From contig UBNV01000010.1 of NCBI GenBank assembly GCA_900466945.1, positions 186,001-250,000 on the forward strand: a stretch of DNA of 64,000 nt. The letters run 5' to 3'. Below are positions 43,579 through 52,834 of this stretch, piece by piece; the first letter of the stretch is position 1, and every line of letters starts with the position of its first letter. Source of the DNA: Hyphomicrobiales bacterium. GTDB taxonomy: Bacteria; Pseudomonadota; Alphaproteobacteria; Rhizobiales; Rhizobiaceae. Both the position numbers and the translations under genes were made by a program. Under the pieces are notes generated by a model that had not been told where the DNA came from, did no database searches, and saw only the letters and a list, made by a program, of their open reading frames with translations.

Positions 43579-44633
43579 GCACTGCCCCCATTCGTTTGCT
43601 GGTGCTCGGCACCGGCGGCATGGCCAATACCCATGCGATGAACTTTTCGACCATTGCTGATGTGCAACTTGTCGCGGCCGTTGATCTCGACATGGCCACG
43701 GTGCGGGCATTCGCCGCCCGGCACAACATCCCGAACACCTTCACCTCGCTCGACGAGGCGATCGCCTGGGGTGAATTCGATGCCGTGACCAACGTTACGC
43801 CCGACAAGGTGCACTATCCGACGACGCTGAAGCTGATCGCCGCGGGCAAGCATGTGATGTGCGAAAAGCCGCTCGCGGAGAATTATGCCAAGGCCGACGA
43901 GATGGCGACGGCGGCTGAAATGTCCGGTCTCGTCAACATGGTCAACCTCACCTACCGCAACGTGGCGCAGGTGCAGAAGGCCCGGCAGATGGTGCTGGCC
44001 GGCGAGATTGGCAAGGTGCGCCACATCGAGGCCTCCTATCTGCAGAGCTGGCTCGTCTCGAAAGCCTGGGGTGACTGGTCGACGGAGAGCCAGTGGCTCT
44101 GGCGACTGTCGACCAAACACGGCTCGAACGGTGTGCTCGGCGATGTCGGCATTCATATCCTCGACTTCGTGGGATATGGCGCGGTGACCGAAATCGATCA
44201 TGTCTTTGCCCGGATGAAGGCCTTCGAGAAAGCGCCGGGCAACAAGATCGGCGAATATGATCTCGACGCCAATGACAGCTTCACCATGACCGCCGAGTTC
44301 ACCAACGGCGCGATGGGCGTGATCCATGCGAGCCGCTGGGCGACGGGGCATCTGAACGAGTTGCGCCTTCGGGTGCATGGCGACAAGGGCGCGCTGGAGG
44401 TCATCCACCGCCTGGATGGCTCCAGCCTCAGGGCCTGCCTGCAGGAAGATGTCGAAAAGGCTGTGTGGCGGGAGATCGAGGTCGATCCGGTGGAGACGAA
44501 CTATCAGAAGTTCATCACCGCGATCCGATCCGGCTACATGCAGGAGCCGAGCTTCCGTCATGCGGCCAACCTCCAGAAGATCCTCGATCTTGCCATGCTG
44601 ACCGAAGTCGAGCGGCGCGAACTCGTCGTCTGA
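43575..44633 (+). CDS. thuB: ThuB-like Gfo/Idh/MocA oxidoreductase
   Basis: A 352-residue NAD(P)-dependent oxidoreductase of the Gfo/Idh/MocA family. The Rossmann motif is [16 protein letters not shown]; the catalytic lysine lies in CEKPLAENY, and the C-terminal substrate domain contains DVGIHILDF with its conserved aspartate and histidine. The four-base overlap with the thuA-like gene and the pairing itself suggest the ThuAB function of oxidising a disaccharide at C3. It ends before a strong bidirectional terminator shared with the inositol dehydrogenase gene. Confidence 0.82.
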   Translation: MSTAPIRLLVLGTGGMANTHAMNFSTIADVQLVAAVDLDMATVRAFAARHNIPNTFTSLDEAIAWGEFDAVTNVTPDKVHYPTTLKLIAAGKHVMCEKPLAENYAKADEMATAAEMSGLVNMVNLTYRNVAQVQKARQMVLAGEIGKVRHIEASYLQSWLVSKAWGDWSTESQWLWRLSTKHGSNGVLGDVGIHILDFVGYGAVTEIDHVFARMKAFEKAPGNKIGEYDLDANDSFTMTAEFTNGAMGVIHASRWATGHLNELRLRVHGDKGALEVIHRLDGSSLRACLQEDVEKAVWREIEVDPVETNYQKFITAIRSGYMQEPSFRHAANLQKILDLAMLTEVERRELVV

Positions 44634-44655
44634 TCTCTTGTCTGCTTGCAAACGA

Positions 44656-44687
44656 AAGCGCCGCCCGAGGAGGTTCGGGCGGCGCTT
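44656..44687. terminator. Bidirectional hairpin between thuB-like gene and idhA
   Basis: Perfect 13-base stem AAGCGCCGCCCGA / TCGGGCGGCGCTT with a 6-base loop, between convergent genes, 22 bases after the thuB-like stop. Followed on the plus side by ccattctg and on the minus side by TCGTTTGC. Confidence 0.85.
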
Positions 44688-44729
44688 CCATTCTGCGTGA
44701 CCTTGCGGCCACGCGGGAGCTCACGATCG

Positions 44730-45725
44730 TCAGTAGCTGACGGTGACGGCAGACTTGTCCTTGGCCGACTTGACCGCGGCATCTGCGAGCGCAAGCGCGA
44801 TCAGGCCGTCTTCGGCGGACGGCGCCATCGGCGTGCCGTTGTCGAGCGCGTCGATGAAAGCAGAGATTTCAGCGGCATAGGCTGCCGTGTAGCGGGTCAT
44901 GAAGAAGTCGTGCAGCGGCGGGCGGGTATAGCCGTCCTTGTTGGCGACTTCGATCGAGACAGGGCGCTGATTTTCAGCCGAGACCGAGCCGAGCGAGCCA
45001 TGCACTTCGATGCGCTGGTCGTAGCCGTAAGATGCGCGGCGTGAGTTGGAGATGATTGCCTGGCGGCCACTCTTGGTCGTCAGGATCAGCGAGGCGCTGT
45101 CGTAGTCGCCGAGTTCGCCGATCTTGGGATCGACCAGCACCGAGGCCGAGGCCTGGACCGTTTCGATCTCTTCGCCGAGCAGGAAGCGGGCCATGTCGAA
45201 GTCGTGGATCGTCATGTCGCGGAAGATGCCGCCGGAGACTTTGATATATTCGGCCGGCGGTGCGCCCGGGTCGCGGCTGGTGATTGTCACCATCTCGACC
45301 TTGCCGATCGAGCCCTTGTCGATCTCCGTGCGCACGGCCTGGAAATGCGGGTCGAAGCGGCGGTTGAAGCCGAGCATGACCTTGCCGCCGACGGCGCGCA
45401 CGGTTTCAAGGCATGCCTTGGCGCGGGCAACGTCTAGATCGATCGGCTTTTCGCAGAAGATTGCCTTGCCGGCCTTGGCGAAACGCTCGATCAGGTCGGC
45501 ATGGGTGTTGGTCGGCGTGCAGATGATGACGGCGTCGATGTCCTTGTCGGCCTCGATCTCCTCGATCGTCTTCACCGCGCAACCGGTCTGGGCGGCGATG
45601 GCGTTTGCGGCGTCCGCAAAGGCGTCGGCAACCGCGACGAGCTTCGCCCGCTTGTCTTCGGCGATGGCTTTCGCGTGGACCTTGCCGATGCGGCCGGCGC
45701 CCAGAAGTGCCAGTCTCGTGACCAT
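44730..45725 (-). CDS. idhA: myo-Inositol 2-dehydrogenase
   Basis: A 331-residue Gfo/Idh/MocA dehydrogenase oxidising myo-inositol to 2-keto-myo-inositol with NAD. The Rossmann motif LALLGAGRIGKVHAKAI, catalytic EKPIDLD, the GFNRRFDPHF and SGGIFRDMTIHDFDMARFL segments are those of inositol dehydrogenases. The context (divergent from iolR and iolCDEB) makes the specific call safe. ATG 45725 lies eight bases after GGGAGG; an ATG six bases upstream is too close to that site. It carries out the first step of inositol breakdown. Confidence 0.94.
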   Translation of the reverse strand: MVTRLALLGAGRIGKVHAKAIAEDKRAKLVAVADAFADAANAIAAQTGCAVKTIEEIEADKDIDAVIICTPTNTHADLIERFAKAGKAIFCEKPIDLDVARAKACLETVRAVGGKVMLGFNRRFDPHFQAVRTEIDKGSIGKVEMVTITSRDPGAPPAEYIKVSGGIFRDMTIHDFDMARFLLGEEIETVQASASVLVDPKIGELGDYDSASLILTTKSGRQAIISNSRRASYGYDQRIEVHGSLGSVSAENQRPVSIEVANKDGYTRPPLHDFFMTRYTAAYAAEISAFIDALDNGTPMAPSAEDGLIALALADAAVKSAKDKSAVTVSY

Positions 45726-45848
45726 GTTCATTTCCTCCCTGTCACGCCTTGGTCTCTCGTCAAGAGGAGGCGATTGTGATGTCGTTGGGCGCTCCTGATG
45801 GAGGCGCCTGATCGATGTTCCATTTCACGCTGGCAAATGCCATGTTTT

Positions 45849-45862
45849 GGAATATATGTTCT
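45849..45862. promoter_or_regulatory. Candidate IolR operator, idhA/iolR gap
   Basis: GGAA-TATATG-TTCT fits the GGAA-N6-TTCC motif reported for rhizobial IolR with one difference. It lies in the gap between divergent idhA and iolR. Confidence 0.6.
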
Positions 45863-45930
45863 ATTTTGCTAGATCGTGACACGGTTTCTGTCAAGCGTGA
45901 CGATGTGTCCGGATGAGGGTAGGGGACGGC

Positions 45931-46749
45931 ATGAGCGAGAGCGGCGGACCGCAGACGATCAAGGAGTTCGAGGACCGGTTGCTGGAAGTCTCTGGCAGCC
46001 TGCCCAAGCGGCTGAAGCAATGCGCCGACTATGTCGCTGCCAACAAGGATCGCATTGCAGTCTCTACTGTCGCTGAGATGGCGGAAGGTGCTGGCGTGCA
46101 GCCTTCGGCTTTCATGCGCTTTTGCCAGATCATGGGTTTCTCCGGTTTTTCGGAGATGCAGAAGCTGTTTCGTGAGAGCTTCGTCGGTGGCTGGCCCGAT
46201 TATTCGACGCGTCTCCAGCATTTGCGCGAGAAGGCCGAAGGATCGCCCTCCGCCCTGCTCGCGGAATTTGTCGAGGCAGGGCGGCTTTCTCTCGAAAATC
46301 TCGTCAAAACCGTTGATCCGCAAGCGATGGAGGTGGCGGTCAAGCGGCTTTCCGAAGCGCGGATGATCCATATCATCGGCCTGCGCCGCTCCTTTCCGGT
46401 CGCAAGTTACATGGCCTATGCCTTCGAGAAGATGGGTGTGCCGGCGATGCTGCACAGCGTGGTCGGGCGGCTCGACAATCACCGTGCGATCCAGGAGGGC
46501 GATGCGCTGCTCGCCGTGACATTCTCGCCCTATTCCGCCGAGACCTTGGAGTTGGTCGAGCAGGTACGGGCCCGCGGCGTTCCGGTCGTTGCGGTGACCG
46601 ATACGGTCGTCAGTCCGCTGCGCCGAATGGGTGCTACGCTTCTGTCGGTCTCCGAGGTCGATTTTGGTGCATTCCGCTCGCTGTCGGCCACGCTCTGTCT
46701 CGCCATCACGCTCTCTGTTGCTGTCGGGACGGCGCGACAGGATGGCTGA
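45931..46749 (+). CDS. iolR: RpiR-family regulator of inositol catabolism
   Basis: A 272-residue MurR/RpiR regulator with an N-terminal helix-turn-helix (residues about 15-80, including VSTVAEMAEGAGVQPSAFMRFCQ) and a C-terminal SIS sugar-isomerase-like domain (MIHIIGLRRSFPVASYMAYAF). In Sinorhizobium meliloti a protein of this type, IolR, represses the iol genes. ATG 45931 is preferred because GGGGA lies six bases upstream. It stands between idhA (divergent) and iolC (120 bases downstream), and two similar GAA-N6-TCC-like sites flank it. Confidence 0.92.
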   Translation: MSESGGPQTIKEFEDRLLEVSGSLPKRLKQCADYVAANKDRIAVSTVAEMAEGAGVQPSAFMRFCQIMGFSGFSEMQKLFRESFVGGWPDYSTRLQHLREKAEGSPSALLAEFVEAGRLSLENLVKTVDPQAMEVAVKRLSEARMIHIIGLRRSFPVASYMAYAFEKMGVPAMLHSVVGRLDNHRAIQEGDALLAVTFSPYSAETLELVEQVRARGVPVVAVTDTVVSPLRRMGATLLSVSEVDFGAFRSLSATLCLAITLSVAVGTARQDG

Positions 46750-46775
46750 ACGTCCGTATTGAAATTCCGAAAAAT

Positions 46776-46789
46776 AGAATTTATAGTCC
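46776..46789. promoter_or_regulatory. Candidate IolR operator upstream of iolC
   Basis: AGAA-TTTATA-GTCC at 46776-46789. The 20 bases from 46775 match the corresponding bases of the idhA/iolR site from 45848 at about 14 positions. It lies about 80 bases before iolC. Confidence 0.5.
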
Positions 46790-46869
46790 ATTTCAAGATA
46801 TCGCCGTTCCAAATCGTGGAATGGTTTCGAGGCGGGGCGAAAGATCCCGCGTCACAGGGAGGACATTGC

Positions 46870-48798
46870 TTGGCTTCGCTCGATCTCATCACGATCGGTC
46901 GCTCGTCCGTGGACCTTTATGGGGCCCAAGTCGGCGGTCGGCTGGAGGACATGGCCTCCTTCAACAAATATATCGGCGGCTCCCCGACCAATATCGCGGC
47001 CGGCACTGCGCGTCTCGGGCTGAAATCGGCGCTGATCACCCGCGTTGGCGACGAGCACATGGGCCGCTTCATCCGCGAGCAGCTGGTCCGCGAAGGTGTC
47101 GATGTGCGCGGCGTGAAGACCGACACGGAACGGCTCACCGCACTTGTCCTGCTCGGTATCAGGGACGAACACCAGTTTCCGCTGATCTTCTACCGCGAGA
47201 ACTGCGCCGACATGGCGCTGTCGGAAGATGATATCGATCCGGATTTTGTCGCCGAAGCGCGCTGCGTCTGCGTCACTGGCACGCATCTGTCCAACCCGCG
47301 TACCGAGCAGGCAGTCCTCAAGGCGCTGGAGATCGCTCGCCAGTCCGGCGGCCTGACCGCACTCGACATTGATTACCGCCCGAACCTCTGGGGCCTGGCC
47401 GGTCACGGCGATGGCGAGAGCCGCTTCGTCGAATCCGAAAAGGTGACGCGGAAACTGCAGTCGACCCTGCATCTGTTCAACCTGATCGTCGGCACGGAAG
47501 AGGAGTTCCACATTGCCGGTGGCTCCACCGATACGATCGAGGCGCTGCGCGCCGTGCGCCAGGTTTCGCCAGCAACGCTCGTTTGCAAGCGCGGGCCGAT
47601 GGGTGCCGTCGTGTTCGAGGATACCATTCCTGATAGTCTCGACGAGGGGCAGACCGGTGAGGGTTTTCCGATCGAGGTGTTCAACGTGCTCGGCGCCGGC
47701 GATGGCTTCATGTCGGGCCTGCTCAAGGGCTGGTTGACCGGCGAAGACTGGCCGACCTCGCTGAAATTTGCCAATGCCTGCGGCGCCTTCGCCGTCTCGC
47801 GCCACGGCTGCACGCCGGCCTATCCAAGCTGGGAAGAGCTGCAATATTTCTTCCGCACCGGCATAAAGAACAAGGCGCTGCGCAAGGATGCGGCACTAGA
47901 GCAGGTGCACTGGTCGACCAACCGCAAGGGCGACTGGTCGACCATGCGGGTCTTTGCCTTCGACCATCGCATGCAGCTCGAAGCCATGGCGAAGGAGGCC
48001 GGCGTTTCGGAGCATCGGATCGGCGCGTTCAAGAACCTCTGCCTGGATGCCGCTCTCAAGGTTTCCGATGGCAAAGCCGGTTACGGCCTGCTCTGCGACA
48101 GCCGCCTCGGTCGCGATGCGCTTTACCGCGCCGCCGGCACGGGGTTGTGGATCGGTCGTCCTGTGGAATGGCCGGGTTCGCGTCCGTTGACGCTGGAGCC
48201 GGAAATCGGCCCTGACTTCGGCGGTCTCGTCGAATGGCCAGTTGATCATGTGGTGAAGGTGCTCGCTTTCTATCATCCTGACGATGCGCCCGAGATGAAG
48301 GCCGATCAGGAGCAGACGGTGCTTAGGCTCTTCCATGCGGCGCGCCGCAATCGCCTCGAATTCCTGCTGGAGGTTATCCCGTCCAAGGTCGGCGCCTGTG
48401 ACGACGAGACGACGGCCAAGATCATCGAGCGTTTCTACGAAATCGGCGTCTATCCGGACTGGTGGAAGCTGGAGCCGATGAAGACGGTGGCGTCCTGGGC
48501 CAATGCCTGCGATGCGATCGAGCGCAATGATCCCTACACGCGCGGGATCGTTGTACTTGGCCTTGATGCGCCCCAGGCGGAGCTTGAAGCGAGCTTCCAG
48601 CTTGCCGCCGGCTTCGATCTGGTCAAGGGTTTCGCCGTTGGCCGTACGATCTTCGGTGATGCTGCGCGCAAGTGGCTCGCCGGATTGCTGAGCGATGCCG
48701 CCGCCGTGGAGGATATGGCCGCGCGTTACCAGAGCCTCTGTGCGATCTGGGATCAGGCGCGGCAGAAGGCGGTTTCCGCCAAGGGAGGAAAAGCATGA
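46870..48798 (+). CDS. iolC: Bifunctional 5-dehydro-2-deoxygluconokinase / phosphogluconate aldolase-like fusion
   Basis: A 642-residue fusion. Residues 1 to about 330 are a PfkB kinase (LDLITIGRSSVDLYG, YIGGSPTNIAAG, catalytic NVLGAGDGFMSGLL) phosphorylating 5-dehydro-2-deoxy-D-gluconate. Residues about 340-640 are a DUF2090 domain (FAFDHRMQLEAMAKEAG, LLCDSRLGRDAL, VIPSKVG, YPDWWKLEPM), regarded as the aldolase (IolJ-like) that splits the phosphorylated product to dihydroxyacetone phosphate and malonate semialdehyde. TTG 46870 is chosen: AGGGAGG lies seven bases upstream and conserved sequence starts there, although the frame is open to 46759. Overlaps iolD by four bases. Confidence 0.93.
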   Translation: MASLDLITIGRSSVDLYGAQVGGRLEDMASFNKYIGGSPTNIAAGTARLGLKSALITRVGDEHMGRFIREQLVREGVDVRGVKTDTERLTALVLLGIRDEHQFPLIFYRENCADMALSEDDIDPDFVAEARCVCVTGTHLSNPRTEQAVLKALEIARQSGGLTALDIDYRPNLWGLAGHGDGESRFVESEKVTRKLQSTLHLFNLIVGTEEEFHIAGGSTDTIEALRAVRQVSPATLVCKRGPMGAVVFEDTIPDSLDEGQTGEGFPIEVFNVLGAGDGFMSGLLKGWLTGEDWPTSLKFANACGAFAVSRHGCTPAYPSWEELQYFFRTGIKNKALRKDAALEQVHWSTNRKGDWSTMRVFAFDHRMQLEAMAKEAGVSEHRIGAFKNLCLDAALKVSDGKAGYGLLCDSRLGRDALYRAAGTGLWIGRPVEWPGSRPLTLEPEIGPDFGGLVEWPVDHVVKVLAFYHPDDAPEMKADQEQTVLRLFHAARRNRLEFLLEVIPSKVGACDDETTAKIIERFYEIGVYPDWWKLEPMKTVASWANACDAIERNDPYTRGIVVLGLDAPQAELEASFQLAAGFDLVKGFAVGRTIFGDAARKWLAGLLSDAAAVEDMAARYQSLCAIWDQARQKAVSAKGGKA

Positions 48799-50615
48799 AG
48801 ACGATCCGGCTGACCGCCGCTCAGGCGATGGTGCGTTACCTCGCCAACCAGATGAACGAGGACGGCGTTCCCTATATCGCCGGCATGTGGGCGATCTTCG
48901 GTCACGGCAATGTCGCCGGCATCGGCGAGGCGCTCTACGGCATCCGCGACGAGCTGCCGACCTATCGCGGCCAGAACGAGCAGTCGATGGCGCATGCGGC
49001 GATCGCCTATGCCAAGCAGCTCGGCCGTCGTCGCGCCATGGCTGTGACCTCGTCCATCGGCCCCGGCGCACTCAACATGGTGACGGCGGCAGCGCTTGCC
49101 CATGTCAACCGCCTGCCGGTTCTGTTCGTACCCGGCGATGTCTTTGCCAATCGTGGCCCCGATCCGGTGCTGCAGCAGATCGAGGACTTTGGCGACGGCA
49201 CGATGTCGGCCAACGACTGCTTCCGCCCCGTCAGCCGCTATTTCGACCGTATCATGCGGCCGGAGCAACTTCTGACCGCTTTGCCGCGTGCCATGCGCAC
49301 GCTGACGGATCCTGCCGATTGCGGCCCTGTCACGCTCGCCTTCTGTCAGGACGTGCAGGCCGAGGCCTATGATTATCCCGAGAGCTTCTTTGCAAGCAAG
49401 ACCTGGCGTTTCCGCCGCCCGGAGCCTGACGTCGTGGAATTCGAAGCAGCGGTTGCGGCGCTGAAGGCTGCGAAGAACCCTGTCATCGTTGCTGGTGGCG
49501 GCGTGCATTTTTCCGGTGCGACCGAGACGCTGAAGGCCTTTGTCGAGAAGCACCAGATCCCCGTCGTCGAGACGCAGGCCGGCAAGTCTGCACTGGCCTG
49601 GGACCATGGTTTGAATTTCGGCCCTGTCGGTGTGACCGGTGCGGAAAGCGCCAATGTCGTTTCGGAAAAGGCCGACCTCGTCATCGGCGTCGGCACGCGT
49701 TTCCAGGATTTCACGACGGGCTCTTGGGCGCTGTTCAAGAACCCTAACCGGAAAATCCTGGCGCTGAACGTGCAGGCTTACGACAGCGCCAAGCATGATG
49801 CGATCCCGCTGGTGGCGGATGCAAAAATTGGCCTCGAAAAGCTTTCGGCTGCGCTCGGTGATCAAGTTTATGGTGCGCCCGATGCTGGTCTCAAGGCGTT
49901 CTGGTTCGCCAAGGCGGATGCCGTGACGGCGGCACCCACGGACAGCAATGCGCTGCCAACAGATATGCAGGTGATCGGCGCTGTCCAGCGCGCCTCGCGT
50001 GACAACACGGTCGTCATGTGCGCCGCCGGCACCATGCCGGGCGAACTGCATCAGCTGTGGAAGTCGAAGCTGCCGCTCTCCTATCACATGGAATACGGCT
50101 TCTCCTGCATGGGCTACGAGATCGCCGGTGGTCTCGGCATCAAGATGGCCGAGCCCGATCGCGACGTCATCGTCATGGTCGGCGACGGCTCATACATGAT
50201 GATGAATTCGGAGCTGGCGACCGCTGTCGGCATGGGCGTGAAGATCACGCTCGTGATCACCGACAACAGGGGGTATGGCTGCATCAACCGGCTGCAGATG
50301 GGCACCGGCGGCGCGCAGTTCAACAACCTCTACGCTCATACGAATGTCAGCCCGATGGCGATCGATTTCGCCGCTCATGCGGCGTCGATGGGTGCGCGGT
50401 CTCACAAGGTATCGTCGATTGCAGAGCTGGAAACGGCCCTCGATGCCGCCCGGGAGGCGACCGAGACCACTGTCATCGTCATCGATACCGATCCTTATCC
50501 GACCACCGGTGCCGGCGGCTACTGGTGGGATGTCGCGGTGCCGGAAGTCTCGGCCCGCGCCGAAGTCAATCAAGCCCGCATTGCCTATGAAGCGGCTCTG
50601 AAGGAAAGAACCTGA
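48795..50615 (+). CDS. iolD: 3D-(3,5/4)-trihydroxycyclohexane-1,2-dione hydrolase
   Basis: A 606-residue thiamine diphosphate enzyme opening the ring of the diketo intermediate in inositol breakdown. The catalytic glutamate lies in [12 protein letters not shown] (about residue 60), and the TPP-binding motif runs [15 protein letters not shown] to [13 protein letters not shown]-terminal [19 protein letters not shown] is characteristic of IolD. ATG 48795 follows GGGAGGAA and overlaps the iolC stop by four bases; an open frame reaches further back into iolC but is not coding. Works between IolE and IolB. Confidence 0.95.
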   Translation: MKTIRLTAAQAMVRYLANQMNEDGVPYIAGMWAIFGHGNVAGIGEALYGIRDELPTYRGQNEQSMAHAAIAYAKQLGRRRAMAVTSSIGPGALNMVTAAALAHVNRLPVLFVPGDVFANRGPDPVLQQIEDFGDGTMSANDCFRPVSRYFDRIMRPEQLLTALPRAMRTLTDPADCGPVTLAFCQDVQAEAYDYPESFFASKTWRFRRPEPDVVEFEAAVAALKAAKNPVIVAGGGVHFSGATETLKAFVEKHQIPVVETQAGKSALAWDHGLNFGPVGVTGAESANVVSEKADLVIGVGTRFQDFTTGSWALFKNPNRKILALNVQAYDSAKHDAIPLVADAKIGLEKLSAALGDQVYGAPDAGLKAFWFAKADAVTAAPTDSNALPTDMQVIGAVQRASRDNTVVMCAAGTMPGELHQLWKSKLPLSYHMEYGFSCMGYEIAGGLGIKMAEPDRDVIVMVGDGSYMMMNSELATAVGMGVKITLVITDNRGYGCINRLQMGTGGAQFNNLYAHTNVSPMAIDFAAHAASMGARSHKVSSIAELETALDAAREATETTVIVIDTDPYPTTGAGGYWWDVAVPEVSARAEVNQARIAYEAALKERT

Positions 50616-50617
50616 TC

Positions 50618-51511
50618 ATGATCCTTTTCGGAACCAACCCGATCGCCTGGTCGAACGATGACGACCGCCGTCTCGGCGCCCATATCAGCCTCGAACAGTG
50701 CCTGGACGAAACCGCAAAGATCGGCTTCGACGGCATCGAGAAGGGTCACAAGCTGCCGACCGATCCAGCCGGATTGAAGTCGGTGCTCGAGCCGCGCGGC
50801 CTGAAATTCGTCTCCGGCTGGCATTCGCTGAACCTGCTCACCAACACGATCGAGGAAGAAAAGGCAGCCATGCAGCCCTTCCTCGATGTGCTCAAGGCCA
50901 TGGGCTGCAAGGTCATCATCGTCTGCGAAACCTCCAACGCCATCCATGGCGCCGATGATACGGCACTTGCCGACCGTCCGGTCCTGTCCGATGCCGAATG
51001 GGCCAAGTTCGGCGCCGGCGTCGAGGCACTGGCCGAGTTCTCCGCTTCGCAGGGCATCTCGCTGGTTTACCACCACCACATGGGAACAGTCGTCGAGACC
51101 GAAGCCGAGATCGACAAGCTGATGGAGTTTACCGGCCCGCATGCCAAGCTGCTGCTCGACACCGGCCATTGCTATTTCGGCGGTGGCAATCCGGAAGCGG
51201 TTGCGAAGAAATACATGCACCGCGTCGGTCACATCCACGCGAAGAATGTTCGTCCCGTCATCGCCGATCAGGTGCGGAGCGAAAGGCTCTCCTTCCTCGA
51301 AGGCGTGCGTCGCGGCGTGTTCACCGTTCCCGGTGACAGCGAGGGCGGCGTCGATTTCACGCCGGTTCTGAAGATCGCGGCCGAGCATGGTTATCAGGGC
51401 TGGATCGTGATTGAGGCCGAGCAGGATCCGGATGTGCGCAATCCCTTCGAGTATCAGAGCCTCGGCCTGAAATCGCTCAAGGGCTTCGCCAAGGATGCCG
51501 GCCTGATCTGA
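50618..51511 (+). CDS. iolE: myo-Inosose-2 dehydratase
   Basis: A 297-residue xylose-isomerase-like TIM barrel that dehydrates 2-keto-myo-inositol. The start [15 protein letters not shown] and the segments [31 protein letters not shown] and [13 protein letters not shown], with HIHAKNVRP carrying metal ligands, are typical of IolE. It begins two bases after iolD. It is followed by a strong hairpin before the remaining iol genes. Confidence 0.95.
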   Translation: MILFGTNPIAWSNDDDRRLGAHISLEQCLDETAKIGFDGIEKGHKLPTDPAGLKSVLEPRGLKFVSGWHSLNLLTNTIEEEKAAMQPFLDVLKAMGCKVIIVCETSNAIHGADDTALADRPVLSDAEWAKFGAGVEALAEFSASQGISLVYHHHMGTVVETEAEIDKLMEFTGPHAKLLLDTGHCYFGGGNPEAVAKKYMHRVGHIHAKNVRPVIADQVRSERLSFLEGVRRGVFTVPGDSEGGVDFTPVLKIAAEHGYQGWIVIEAEQDPDVRNPFEYQSLGLKSLKGFAKDAGLI

Positions 51512-51520
51512 TAGCGAAGC

Positions 51521-51553
51521 CGGGGCGGGGACTTGATCTCCGCCCCGTGTTTT
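51521..51553 (+). terminator. Intra-operon terminator-like hairpin after iolE
   Basis: CGGGGCGG (51521-51528) pairs perfectly with CCGCCCCG (51540-51547); a further G-T and two pairs extend the stem to 11 bases around CTTGA. It is followed by TGTTTTG. Lies 9 bases after the iolE stop and 65 bases before the next gene, so it may lower expression of the distal genes. Confidence 0.7.
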
Positions 51554-51617
51554 GACAGCACATGGATTTGGGCTCTATTGCAGGCGACCCATTCACAAGA
51601 CTGCCGGGAGTAAAGCC

Positions 51618-51884
51618 TTGAAGTTCCAGATCCTCGATCCGACCCATCCCTTTTTCAAGCCGTTGTGGATCCGTATTCTCTGCACGGTGCTGCCGCTGGC
51701 CTGGGCCGGCGTGGAGTATTCGAACGCCGCAACCGGTTGGGCGATGGTCTTTGTCGTGGCCGGTCTCTATGCGGGTTACGAGCTGCTGTTCATGTACGAC
51801 CACACGATGAAAAAGGCCGAAGCCAAGGCGGAGGCCGAGCGGGCGAGGATCGCGGCAGAGGCCGAACGCTCCGACGCCGACTGA
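51618..51884 (+). CDS. Small membrane protein of the inositol cluster
   Basis: An 88-residue protein starting at TTG 51618 with GGGAG eight bases upstream. It has a hydrophilic start (KFQILDPTHPFFKPLW), two hydrophobic helices at about residues 18-35 and 40-60 and a charged C-terminal coiled tail (MKKAEAKAEAERARIAAEAE). It resembles small proteins of unknown function annotated as DUF3329 in rhizobial iol clusters, but I am unsure of that family name. It lies between the iolE hairpin and iolB, 24 bases before the latter, so it is probably co-transcribed with iolB. Confidence 0.7.
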   Translation: MKFQILDPTHPFFKPLWIRILCTVLPLAWAGVEYSNAATGWAMVFVVAGLYAGYELLFMYDHTMKKAEAKAEAERARIAAEAERSDAD

Positions 51885-51908
51885 GCATGAAAACACGGGA
51901 GACGAGGA

Positions 51909-52718
51909 ATGACCGATCTGTTGCGTAAGCCTACGGGCACATCCGGCAAGGTGCACGACATTACCCCCGCCAGCGCAGGCTGGGGTTATGTCGGCTTCGG
52001 GCTCTACCGGCTGAAGGCGGGCGAAAGCGCCGCAGAGCCGACGGGTGAAACGGAAGTCATTCTCGTTCTCGTCGAGGGCAAGGCCACGGTCTCTGGTGGC
52101 GGCAAGGATTTCGGCGAACTTGGCCAGCGCATGTCGGTGTTCGAAAAGACGCCGCCGCATTGCGTGTATGTCCCGGCCGGCAGCGACTGGTCTGCTTTGG
52201 CCACAACCGATTGCGTACTAGCCATCTGCACTGCACCCGCGATGCCTGGCCGCGAAGCACAGCAGATCGGGCCGGAGGGGATTTCCTTCGTCGAGCGCGG
52301 CAAGGGCGCCAATACCCGGCATATCTATCCGATCGCCATGGAAGATCGCGATGTCGCCGACAGCCTGCTGGTGACGGAAGTCTTCACGCCCTCGGGCAAC
52401 TGGTCGTCCTATCCGCCGCACCGGCATGACGAGAACAATTTCCCCGAGATGACCTATCTCGAGGAGACCTATTACCACCGCCTGAACCCGGCCCAGGGCT
52501 TTGGCTTCCAGCGCGTCTTCACGGAAGATGGGTCACTGGACGAGACCATGGCAGTGTCCGATGGTGATGTCGTCCTGGTGCCTAGGGGGCATCACCCTTG
52601 CGGTGTGCCGCATGGCTACGAGATGTATTATCTCAACGTCATGGCTGGCCCCTTGCGCAAATGGCGCTTCCAGAACCATCCCGATCACGACTGGATCTAT
52701 CGTCGCGACAGCCAGTAA
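51909..52718 (+). CDS. iolB: 5-deoxy-glucuronate isomerase
   Basis: A 269-residue cupin-fold enzyme that isomerises 5-deoxy-glucuronate to 5-dehydro-2-deoxygluconate, the substrate of IolC. Conserved parts include GWGYVGFGLYRLKAGES, the metal-site stretch SSYPPHRHDENNFPEMTYLEETYYHRL, and VLVPRGHHPCGVPHGYEMYYLNVMAGP. The histidines and glutamates of the cupin site are intact. It completes the IolEDBCJ route in the window; IolA (methylmalonate semialdehyde dehydrogenase) is not here. Confidence 0.94.
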   Translation: MTDLLRKPTGTSGKVHDITPASAGWGYVGFGLYRLKAGESAAEPTGETEVILVLVEGKATVSGGGKDFGELGQRMSVFEKTPPHCVYVPAGSDWSALATTDCVLAICTAPAMPGREAQQIGPEGISFVERGKGANTRHIYPIAMEDRDVADSLLVTEVFTPSGNWSSYPPHRHDENNFPEMTYLEETYYHRLNPAQGFGFQRVFTEDGSLDETMAVSDGDVVLVPRGHHPCGVPHGYEMYYLNVMAGPLRKWRFQNHPDHDWIYRRDSQ

Positions 52719-52834
52719 GCTTGGGTGGAGGCGGCTTTCGCCTTCACGAATGCGTTTCCGGGAACACTTCCAAATCCGTTGATCGTTTGGCGCCGTAGTG
52801 GGAGCACATACGCGCCAATGATGGAGACGCACCC

